A stretch of 64,000 nucleotides of DNA from Acanthaster planci (lineage: Eukaryota > Echinodermata > Asteroidea > Valvatida > Acanthasteridae): NCBI RefSeq assembly GCF_001949145.1, contig NW_019091369.1, forward strand, positions 2,229,330-2,293,329, written 5' to 3'. The position numbers were made by a program, and so were the translations under genes. Of the stretch, positions 28,101-40,100 are shown in pieces. The notes under the pieces were generated by a model that ran no database searches, was not told the origin of the DNA, and was given only the letters and a program-made list of their open reading frames with translations. The number at the start of each line of letters is the position of its first letter. Within the stretch, counting starts at the first letter, position 1.

Positions 28101-31100
28101 TCCCTATTGGTTTACACTGTGCAAAAGTATTCTAATGAACTTTTTACTCCAAAGTGGCTCTGGCAACTTAAGACTCATTTTCACAGAGTGGGTCACATAT
28201 GTGTGCCCGTCTGGTATTGTGTAATTAACCAACACCCCACCTTTGAATTTTGTTACATTTGATTCCCCCCCCCCAACTGAGCTTGGCATGAATCAATTAC
28301 ATGTATCATGTAGATCTGTCGAGGGCTTTCGACCTACCAGTAACATTTTGCGCTGATCTGGCAATAAACATGTCAGCCTTGACTGGATTCTCCATATATA
28401 CTGCACCTTGATGAGTGAAAGTTACGCCCGAAATAGCTTGGGCAGAATTTGGTGTTATTTTGGGTGCGTGTGGTTTGTGGACGGCCCATCTGTCAATATG
28501 CATACAGTTTTAATGTTTAGAAACTGACAGTGTTTGCTTGGTGCTACCAGGCAGCTGAACTAAGTTTGTAGCAATTGAAAAGGTGGCGGTATTCAGGAAA
28601 AATGATTAAAGCAATATGCATGGCCTTCAGCGGAAGCTGTCCCAAGGCAGCGGGGCATACCAATAGTCTGCATTTACATAACTCCTTTCGTTGGATGCAT
28701 GTGTGACCTTTTTTTTTTACACCACTCCCTGCTTTCCCAGTGCACCTTTGTCTCATCGGGGTCAAGGTCAGCAATGTTGTTGTTTTCGGGGTCATCCTCC
28801 CAGTGTGGTATGTAGGTCGGTTCCCTGCATAATGGAGGTGGCAGTAATAGGCTGTTTTGCTCCATTTGGTTCCTGTGGGGCAGTCAACTCTGCTTGACAA
28901 ATGAGTTATGAGCAGTTGATACAAGGGACCAACCATGGCAGTAGTGTCTCTAGCAGGACAGCTTAGCCGGTAACCTCATTCTTAGCAGAAATGTGCAGTA
29001 CTTGGCTTACTTGTCTATTGCCTGGCAAAATCATGCGCCTTAATACAAGTCATGACATAGTGCTTCAGGGCATCAGGTATAAGACAGTTCAAAAATGGAA
29101 TTTCCATATGTCTGTCTACTTTCAAGTTTTGTTTTTAGAACATGACTTTAGAAAATGTTAGGTTTGAAAGCAGAAATCTGAGCTAGGCTTTTGCCGATAG
29201 AAACACATTTTCATGAAATACAACCTTCAGGTATATGGTTAAACCATCTGTGTACTGTTCCCTTTTGGACCCCTGGATATCGGACATTTTAATTCTAGTG
29301 TAAGTGAGAAAAAAAGAGAGATTAATGTGGCTGTGGAACATTCCAGTTGCAACCAGGTGATGTGCCATTGTAAGGGAGCGTTTCATAATTGTTGAAGGCG
29401 GTATTTACTGCGGTACCGCTGTATTTTTTTAGCGGCACCGCACTGGTTACCCGAAAGGGCTTAATGCTGGTACCGCCAAAAAACAGCGGTACCGCAGTAA
29501 ATATCGCCTTCTGTAATCATGAAACGTTCCCTAACATAAGATTCTGTCCCCATTAAAATCTTCATCATTGCTCATAATAACAGTTACTGTTGGTTCGCCG
29601 AGTTTTGTTTAGTCTTTCTTGAGGCCTGGCTTCCCAATTTTGAAGAGTTTATTGCTTGATTGAGGAATCCAGTTTCCAGTCGTCATTACCTTCAGCTGCT
29701 TGGCTAACAATCACGTTTGAATGGGCTGGTGATAAAATCTGCTACAAGTTTGCCTTTTAAATTGCTCAGTTTTTCTGGATAGTTGTGAAATCGACCATTG
29801 GGCTAATTGGACGAGAAGACTGTCAAGTCAGTGTACCCTGACCAATGTGCCTACACTCACTTTCTCACCCGTCTGAACTATTGACAAGCAGGTTTCAGTC
29901 GCGGGATTTGCTTGCTCATTGGAAGTTTGTGATCAACCACCCGGGAGCCAGCCATGCCCTTCAGGGCACACATTTGCTACTTGACAGAGAGACACAGTTG
30001 AAATAAAGTGTCTTGCTTATGGACACAAACTTGACGAACTCGTATGCCCTTTCCTCAAACTGGCTTCAAATCACCTTCATGGGGTTCTACACACCTTCAA
30101 TGAAATGCAGCACGGTTGCTCCCGAATTGAACACGAATGTGAAAGTACAGCTAAAGGTTACATCTGTCTGTCTGTTCGCTGAGGTGGTAATATTTTTAAA
30201 ATGCGGCTGTTAAATCACTGTAAATAATAGGATTTGCCAGGCTGTGTTTAGCTTACATGTGAAGGAATAGTGCATGGCCCGAGGCTAGGTATTCATATAT
30301 ATGTATTTGATGTGGAAGCCCAGATCTAGACTACGCAAAAAGTGTGCTGTTAAATGTCGACAGCAAGGTAGTTTTGCTAGAATAATTGAGAGAAAGACTG
30401 TCTCTTATTTTCTTTTCAATTAACAAAGAAATTGCAACTCCAGGAAGCTCAAATTTGAGCTGTGTTCTTTAAAATAAAATGAAATGAATAAATTGTGGGG
30501 TGACAGGGTTAATCAATATGGCCATTATGACAAAATAGCCGCGCAGCATTTTGGTCTCTTGGAATCCTGTGTTTGCTCCATTATTTTATCATCAAATTAT
30601 AATTCTTGTTTGTTGTTTTTTTGCTTTGTGGCATTGAGGTTTTAATAAAACTGGGATGACTTTTTGGAAAACTTTTAAACAAAGGAAAGACATCTGCTGT
30701 CAAAACCCAAACCACTTGGGGTGTGCGAAAAAGTTGGCATTGAAGGATTTAGATTGGTTTTTAATGGGATGTTTGCATCAGAAAACTATTGAAGCCAGCC
30801 CCACTGCTGCAATATGGTCATGAAGTCCTCGGTGCATGCGTGGGCGGAGGTATCTTTATTCCTGTTTCACATTCGCCCTTCATTACAGCAGATGTGCGAA
30901 CGCCAGATGTGCACGCTGGTCCCACAGGGAGTGGTCGCATTCAGCATAATGCCCACTGTCTATTCCAGTCAAATGTTGGCTTTGCTGTGTTTGCACTTTG
31001 AAATTTCATCCTTGAAATTCATCTGAGCTCCAAATGTTGAAGATGTGAACTATCTCCATCAAAGTATTCATTTAATATGATAAAGAGTTCTTGGCGCTTG

Positions 31101-34100
31101 GAAAAAAATTACGCATACCGTGAATAAACATTTCAGATTTATTCCGGTCATGGCAGTAGGATTTAGCAGCGACAAGGTGGCATTGACGCATAATGATTTC
31201 ATGTACGTGATAGGTCAGTGGCAGATATGCACACCGTTTGGTTGTCTTTACACCCTGGGCAATTTTCAAACAGCTGATGCCTCCGAAGGCCCATCTATCC
31301 TCATCATAGTTGCCGTGGCAACAAGGTATCGGAGGTGGCTCTTAACACCTCTATTAGGGTTTAAGTGTGAAGAGCTTTCTCCCACCAGTTTATGGAAGAT
31401 GTTATGTGCTAAGTAAATACTTACCTGGTAACCAGCCAAGTAGTGCATTGCACACCATTTTAACTGGTGGCCTGTCTTTACTTTTTATAATAACAAATAA
31501 CAAATTTGACCCAGAGGTACTCAAAGTCAAACAAACTGTCTTGAATGCATCATTTATGTTTTCTTCTGTGGCTTTTTTTACTCGTCTTAGTTGATCTTCT
31601 CCCAAGAGTACGTGCGTGCCATGGACGGCTCCTTCCACCCCGGTCACTTCTGCTGCAACCACTGCGACAAGTCGCTGAGCGGTATGAGCTACATCCTACG
31701 GGAAAACAACCCCCACTGCATCCCCTGCTACAACGACCTGTTTGCCAACACCTGCGCCGAATGCAACCAGAAAATTGGACACGACTCCAAGGTAATGCTT
31801 CCGGTCGCGGCAGTGTCGTAGCCAGAGTCTGACACAAGTCCTTTCACAAGTCCTTTCTCGAGACCGGTCATAACTTGAGTGGTTGGATGATTACAAAGGA
31901 ATTTGTTGGTCACAGCTTATTTGAATAGTTTGTGACTCGGGTCCTGGACCAGTTGGCTTGTGATGGGCTTCAGATGGCCTTGCAGGGACTCGTAATGAAG
32001 TCAGTCACAGTATTGGATCACAAAACCCATTTTGCATTGGGTTCTGAAACCATTCTTCAAACACTCAAGATGTGTGACTCAACCAAACAAATGAGCCACA
32101 TCTCATAAGTTACCAGAGTCACTAGTGAGTTCAAGCCCGTAGGCTGGAGGGGTTCGGGGGGTTTGACCCCCCGCTCGCTTCCAAGTTCCGTTCATTGGTG
32201 TGTGTGGGGTTTTTTTGGTTGTTAGAAATATATAACTTTAATATAGGGGCCTACTACAATTTTCTGAATGTAAGCCGCGGTTTATACATTGATTCTCACG
32301 CGGAAAATGTCTGTGCGGTTTATAATGAACTAAACTAAACGCCGCTCCATGCCTGCAGCGCAGCAGAACCCGGACCAACGCCGCGGCCAGCCAGCCATGC
32401 GTACTACCGGCGCAGCGCAGCGTTCCGGACGCGGGGACAAGGCAGTTTTCATTGGTTGTCCTTTACATTGGCTCTACTCAAGTGTTGGAAAGGAAACCAG
32501 TCCAGAAAGACTTGTAAAGGCCCTGTAAGTACCGTTCGCCCCTCAAACATTGTGTGGTACATCTGTTAGTTTTTGTCTTTTACGGTTGTGTAATCCATAT
32601 TATTTATCATTTTAGTGGTCTAAAAAAGAACAGCTTCATGGCCCATCCAGCGAGGACCCAGGACACTAATCCAGCCCACTAAAATTGGTATTTTCAAGGA
32701 CTCAAGAAAGTTTAGGCCCAATGAAAACACTTGTTCGTGCGCTGCTTCACGTTACAATTGGAGAATGCGCACCGGAAAGTGGCGCGGACCCTATGGGCTC
32801 TTCGAAATTTCACTTCTAACATTTGTGTATGGAGCAACATTTTATCTCCAATTTCACAAAAGGGAGAAATTTAATCAAACTCCAAATATTTTGATTCATA
32901 AATGTCGATTTCATATACCCGCTACAAAGTTCCAATGAAATGTTAATTTGGCCCGATTTTTTTATTTCTTTTCCAAAGTGCAAAATGAAATGTGCCCTAA
33001 AATATTCTTTTTTTACCATTTTTAGTGAGGTGAGTGGAGGTAATAATGATTTACTAGAATGTATCACTTTTTTTTAGAACTTCTGACTTTTTTGTGGGAT
33101 TTTCTGAGAGTGTTTTAATAATAATGTTCAAATCATTCGCTCGCCGTCACCCAGCGCCCGATTCAAGGTGCTGAGTGAAGAGCGAATTCATATACCAGGC
33201 CAATGAATATTGAAAACTGAAGTAGGGGCCTATGCAAGTCTTACATGCATCCTTCGGTTCACGACAAACATGGAATTTGTTTGATGCTGTGCTCCAAAGC
33301 ACATTATGATAGCCCTTTCCATAAAAATATGTGTTCACAGTGCCAAGAGTTACACTTTTGGATTTGACAACCCTCCCAGTCTCCGGTCAGGCAACAGGCC
33401 TGGAGTTCAAGGCCTTGTAAGGGGAATCCTACACGGTGTAAAATCAATGCAAACTCTCAAAATGTTTCACCCGCTCTTTGTCCAAACTGAGTAACGCATC
33501 AAATCAAAGAACTTGTTCTGCTCTTTCTAATGAAAGCTAAAACAAACCTACTGAAAGGATGGCCCTAAGACTCATTTCATGAGATCAGGTCATGTGTGAA
33601 AAGTGATTTTGAAGAGCCAACTCAAACTAGAAGTCAAAACTCAATACAATTCTCCTACCTTTCTCTCTGAAGGACTTGTCCTTCAAGAATCAGCACTACC
33701 ATGAGAGCTGCTTTGAGACTCGCTACACCTGCCACTTCTGCAAGGAGTCGCTGGCCGACAAGGCCTTTGGCAACTGGGACAACAAGATGTGCTGCTCCAC
33801 GTGCTATGAGAAGCACCTGGCTAACAAGTGCCAGGCCTGCGGGGAGATCCTCAAGCCTGGTACAGCAACTCTCTTCCCTGTTCTCCCCATTCCTTCTCTT
33901 TTCCCTCCTGTGTAACTTCTTTCACAGCCACCGGCCGGCATAGCTGAGGATACTGCAGGGTCGTTCCGGGGGTCAATCTCATACTGCAGTTAGGCTTGGA
34001 AATTTGCTTTGGCTTGGGAAAATGTATGCTTAGCAAAGACAGGTGACCAGCCAAAAGTGTCATAATATGTATATTGCTTGTGGCCGGCACCCTTCTAATA

Positions 34101-37100
34101 TTGCTTAGCATGTAAACTTGCGGATCAAGATTTTCTGCTGAACAGCCCTCTGATATTGAGTCCTGTGTGTTTGCCCAATTTAGATGTGTGGGGCTCATTG
34201 AATGTGTGCCTTTATTTTGGGCACATTCTGATGGAAATAAGTTTAATGTGCTACCCCTCACCTATAGTATGATTCGTTGATTTGGCTCTTAATGGTCCTT
34301 GAATGTAATCAGCCCTTATTTAGCAAAATGTGAGTAAGCTCCAGTAGAGAGCCTGTTTGGCCAAGAGCAGATCACTTCTGCCCTCCACTCTCTGAAAAAA
34401 AAAACAAACCAGCAGAGGGCACTCCATTCGGTAATAAGGAGGCTCCAAATGTGTCGTCATAAAACCAGTCTCAATACCATCCTCTTCCCGCCGTCTTTCT
34501 TGTAGGTGTGACGAGGCTCGGCTTCCAAGGCAAAGAGTGGCATGACAAGTGCTTCCGCTGTAAGGTCTGCGACAAGCAGATTGGCACGGGCAGCTTTGTA
34601 CCCAAGGACTCATCAGTCTACTGCACCAAATGCTACGAGGACACCTTTGGTATCAAGTGCACCGGCTGTGGACAGGTAGGCTATTGCCCACGTGGCCAGC
34701 ATGGAGGTAGGCCAAATACCAGAGCGTATGGCCAGCCCAGTTGCCAGCTTCGGGCATGGGGGGGGGGTGTTACCAACTTGGGTGGGGAGGGTCGCATCAC
34801 AAGAACCTTAGATCATTGTTGTGGTTATGGTTTTTGCTGATGGAGGGGGCAGCGGCTTGCTGTGGTCCCTCTGGGCCTCTCCCCCCTTTGGTGACAAGCC
34901 TGCTTTTAGGCCCAAAACAGATGTGTTAGTGTGAGCCTACTTGGTTGACACCTAAATGAGATGTTTGAGGGCAGTACGTTTCCTTTTGAGAATCTCCAAG
35001 AGCAACAATGTACTGGTTACATATTTGAGTTGAACACATTCCCAAATGCTTGTCCCCCCCACGCATCTTTCTTCACACAACCAATATCCTAATGCCGAGC
35101 CCGTGTTGGACCGCCGTCTCCCCTGCTCCTCTGCAGATCATCTCCAGCGGCGGTCTGTCCTACCAGAAGAAGCCCTGGCACCGGGACTGCTTCTGCTGTT
35201 CGGGCTGCTCCAAGTCGCTCTGGAACCAGCGCTTCACGCTGCGAGATGAGAAGCGCTACTGCGCCGACTGCTACGGCGAGAAGTTTGCCCGCCGGTGCTC
35301 GGCCTGCCTGAAGCCCATCGTCGGTAAGGTCTATTTTCTTTCCGGTCCGGGAGACCGGCATGCGGTGTGGCTAGCCTCCCGCCTCTGACTTTTCTCGGCC
35401 TTTGTTTCCTTACGCCTTTGCTGCTTGCTTTCCTGTAAAGCCTGGGCTTATTTTAAAGTTAATTTTGCTTGCTGTATCATGGTGAGTATCCAAACATTAC
35501 GGGCTTAGTCGGTAAAAGTGTTGCAGGTAATCTCATTCCTAGTCCACTACATTTAAACTGCCTGGAAAATCAATCATTTCAGTGGTTAATTGAATCTCTA
35601 AATGAAATTCTTCCCATTTTTCTTTCAGATGTCGTACATAAAATTCTAGCTCTTCTTTCAGAAATCACTTTGCCCTGGTCTATGTTCTGTTGTTGAGATA
35701 GCTAAGTCGTCATTTCAAAATTCCTGTCAGTTGACTATAGGGCAGGGCCATCTGACCGATCAGTAAATAATAACAGAGACTTGTGTTGAGTGAATAGAGG
35801 AGGGGGTGTTGCTCCACTGAAACCACATAGCCTTGGGAGTAATGCAATAAAAAGGCATTTATCAGTTAGAATTGTCCTCTTGAGAACACTTCACCTGATA
35901 GCCAACTGATAATAAATGTATCGGTCGGATCGTTCTGTCTGACACCTACCTGATAAGAATTTTGAAATGGTGCCTAACCCTGGGCGAATCCATCTCGGCA
36001 ACAGACGTTCATTCCAATTGGACCTGGGAAGTTGTCTTTGCTGTAAACATGTAAAGCATTACTTTGTGCCGCTCGCTTCACTAACCTTGCCGCTTTCTGA
36101 TGCAAGTTGGAAGCCAAAGTGTGGTGCTTTGGGATCGGCATTCTGGTGTTTCAATTCCCAGGCAAATCTGACCCTGCTGTGTCTGTTAAACAGTACAAGG
36201 GAAAGTCCCAGTGTTTGACCAAAGTTTGTCTTGCCAGCTTTGCCGTGTGGCAGTGAGCACTTTCCTGTTAAGTGGCCGACTTTTTTACCCTCCTTTTTTC
36301 TTGTGTAACCCCAAGTTCCCTTCCCCTTCTAAGGATTGAAAGTCATGTGTTTAGGTATCCGGGGATGCGTGCCGTCCTCCCTAGCCCAAAATGTTTCAAA
36401 TGGTCTCCCTTTTGTGCGTATAGCAAAGCCCTACCATTGGTGGTAGCTAAGTAACAAGTATATCCGCGCATGTGAAAATAATCAAAATCCCACATAACAC
36501 AGCTAAATGTTTATCTGCTTGAGCAGTTTCCAATATCTTGGCTTCATCTCCTCGAAGCTTTGGTTCTTGAATTTTAGTTGCCTGAGTTAAGATATTTCGG
36601 CTCACCGTGCCTCTATTCTCTGCTCCAGAAATATGAAATCGCCGAATATGAGGCTATTTTTAGACTTTTGTCATTTTGTTCAAACAGCAGGCATTCCAAA
36701 CTGATTATGAAGTTTCAGACGAAACGAAGAGTGGAGAAAAGAATTGAAATTGAGGAAAAGCTGCAGAATTTGGAAAACCCAACAGGTTTTCCAAATGCCT
36801 TGAAATCATTGGTTTATGGGATTGAACTGGGAACTGTGAAGTGAATTTGCCGCTTGTGCAGGGTATCATCATAGTTTTATATTTCTTCACCCTTTTACCC
36901 ATTCCTTGACCCGCTTTTGTATAACTCTCCTCCTGTTGGTGTGTCTTTGTCTTTGAAGTGTCTGGCTATTTAGAAAGTTAGTTCAGAAACTGTGGTCCTC
37001 TTGTCAGTCTTGAAAACAGGGCTCACTGGGGGGGTTTCTAAATGTCAAAATTAATGCGGTACATGTAGCCTTGTCAGTCTGACAAAGTGCATTAAAGCTA

Positions 37101-40100
37101 ATATTCTTCCTAACACTAAACAGCATGGAGTGTAAGAGTTGAAGAATTAGTCAGTTCTGAGTGGCATTTAATTGGCTCCTCGCCTGACCAATTGACCAGC
37201 GAGAGACGAGGAGATCCAGGAGAGCTGTAGCTCGTGGGTTGAGCCCCACAACACCAATTGGGAGGTCTGGGGTCCACGTCCCAACTATATCAAACTCCTT
37301 TTGTCACACCGAGGCCGTACTGTTCACATTTTAACTGTTTCCTGTAATAGACAGGCGCAAAATGTGTTGCTGAATCCACCTCATGTTTGCAGGCAGTTTT
37401 GTTTCATGTTATTCCACAGAGTTCCGTGTCTTATGTTACATCAGTATCATCTCCATCGTGATTAGCTGATAAATGTATCATTTTGACGTATGTACATTAT
37501 CTGTGCATTTCTCATTGCTCTGGGCATCCTCCATTCATCTCGGTTTACAGTATGAATATGCATGTTGCATGGCCGACCTTAAAGAAATTCCAACCGACTT
37601 TTCCCCCTTTTTCTTCAGTTGGCGGGGCAGCTTCAGGCGATGCCACTTCTGGTAAGGACTGTACGGCATTTTGAGTGAAGCTCTACATGCATTCAGAGTT
37701 TTTCTCTTTTTTCCCCCTTTTTTTCCTTAATTTTCCCTCATCCACGTTTCCTGCGTTTTCATCCTTTCCGGCTACTTTGAGTTGCTTAAAAGCCCTATTA
37801 ATCAACCGAGGTGTCAATCATTGCAGCCTTATGGTTGTGGCTTTGTTTGGAAAACTCTGTTACTTTTGCTCCATCCGTGCACTGTGCTTTAATAAACTCC
37901 AGAACCATTTACTATACAAAGCATTCTGTGGTCATGAGAAAAGACAAAAAATAAAAGTTCAGTTGGGTAAACAGATGATGAAGAGGGTAGGCATTCAGGA
38001 TCTCTGTATTCAGCATTCAGAGAATGTGCCTTTTTGGTCAGATATAAGGAAATGCTAACCAACTTGAGGTGAGGAAGAGTGAAGAATATTGGTTAAGGAG
38101 TTTCAAACGAGTACAATGCACTTACGGACTTTTGAGGGTGTTGGCGCTCTCAAACGGAAAGAAGACCAAATTTCAATAGTCAAATGAGAGTTGTATAATG
38201 AGTTTGGATGCCTTTTCTAATGAATAAGGGACTTTGTCATGGGAAATCGTCATGTTTGAAATGGATTTTTGTGGTAATTTTGACTCAGCTGCCCAAACCG
38301 TAGCCCAGTAGAAATTGTTTGAACTCTTTCCGTTGCATGCATGGCAGTTCTTGTGTTAGTTTTCATGTCAAATTGCCCTCTGCATCATCCTGACGCTCTT
38401 CAACTATTCCGTTTCATATTCCATCCATGGCAGATTATGTTTACAGTCTACATGTACATGTAATCATTGTATCATGTTTAGCTGTCATCTTTGTCACTGT
38501 GACCACGGGTTCACCAAACTGTAGTTATTCGTCTGTGCTGAATCTATTTCAGCACTGATCGGACTGACTCCGGGATGAAGGCCGGGGGGGGTAAGCTTGC
38601 AGATGAAATTGTAGGCCCTTGCAGAGGCAATTTTGTTCAGAAATTGAAAGCTGATTGTCAACCCGGATGAATTATTTTCAGGCAGAGACGTTCAATGAAC
38701 GCAGGCAAACTAGTTGTAACCCGGAGTGGCCAAATATCCACCTTTAATTTAAAACAAATCTAGGAATTTATATTGCACAGATTTTACCCTCTCTAGTAAT
38801 GAAGTCTGGTAAGACCATTATCAGGTAAAAAAAGAGACGGCAACAAATTGTAGACCAGCCATGTCTAGATTGATGTACCTCTGACTTCATACTCTACCGG
38901 CAAACAAAGCTCACTCGTCCGTGCCCTACAAGCTTTCATTGGCACAAGGGCTACAACAGGTGTGATTGGTAGGCACAGGATATCACACTTTGGAACTGCA
39001 GGCCAGCAGTTAGGGGTGCTGTTACCATGGTGACATCAGTCACTTTCCATTGTTGAGAAGTGGTTGGCTCATGCTCCCTCATAGGTACTTTTATGAGGCG
39101 AGTTTACATGTATGTTGTACGCTCGTATCCATGATGAGATATATCACACTTTCATCGATCACAGATTATAACAATCCTACAAGTCATTAATGCTAGACAA
39201 AAATGACAAGACATAATGCATGATATCACTGCAGTAGTTGTGCACACTTCAAGCTTGAGTTGTCTTTCTCTTCTGGAAAACCTTGATTTATCGCATCGAA
39301 ATAACTTTCATTAGAACTGCTCTATCATCTTCCATTTTTTTCCATTTTTTGGAAGAAATGAAGTCTGGTGTCATTGACCAAAAGATTACAATCTAAATGT
39401 GAAGGTGCTCCTTCCTGTCCTTTCAAACAATTTCCTTACCCCTTTTCAAGCCCCATAAATATTGAAATAAATGCCATGTTAAAAAGATAAACATCTGGGA
39501 ATCTGAGTATTGAAAGTTGTATCCGTTTTGAAAAAAAGGAGAATTTAATTTGATATTGAAAAAAATCAAGTGAAAAAGGCGTTATCAACAAAGCCAGAAA
39601 AGTCCTGTTTTCTCGTGATCCGTTTCCTCCTTTGTTCTCCTGCAACCTCCCTAACTGTGTAAGATGATATGATATGCTTGCTTTCTTCTTGTGCTCTCGG
39701 AGGAAGAAAAGTTCATTGAAGTGTTCAGTAAACCCTGTGTTCTAGTTATCTATTTTCCAGAAACTCCCTTCCCAAATTTGTTGTCGACTCCCCCGTGGAC
39801 CTAACTATCCCCTCGAAAAGAAGAGTTCTTGGAAGTGTTTTTCTGCTTGTACGTGTATGCCGCCTTGTACACAGACAGCCCTTTGTCTTTGGTGGAAGTG
39901 TGGGATGCTGGATGTTGTATTGAGCACAGACACCTGCCAGAGGTTTATTAACATTTTGGGAGGAAGAGAATTTGTGCATGCATTCACAGTATCATGGAAA
40001 TGGCACCAGTGGGTTACTTTGTGTTTGGAATGTAGTCAATATGAAGAGAGATGTTCGTTAAACTTTGACATTAAGGTTTTCTTTAAAAACAAATAGAGTT

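Larger units (their letters stand above)
2922..31590. other. 28.7-kb Limpet intron splitting LIM2
   Basis: Bounded by the gatgag|gtcagt donor and the cgtcttag acceptor, phase 0. It contains a tandem duplication (3578-3813), two copies of one inverted-repeat element (6318, 12902), SINE-like tRNA-derived pieces (5018, 8545, 20285, 22637), two further foldback elements (27940, 29373), candidate alternative first exons (8090-8185; about 15190-15610), a candidate 33-bp exon (27119-27151) and an X-box palindrome (31309). Open frames inside it look like chance. Elsewhere I see only AT-rich unique DNA with homopolymer runs. Confidence 0.8.

Noticed and set aside
37675-38058. 127-codon plus-strand open frame after the microexon
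   Set aside because: Phe/Leu-rich translation of T-rich intron; not connected to any splice site.
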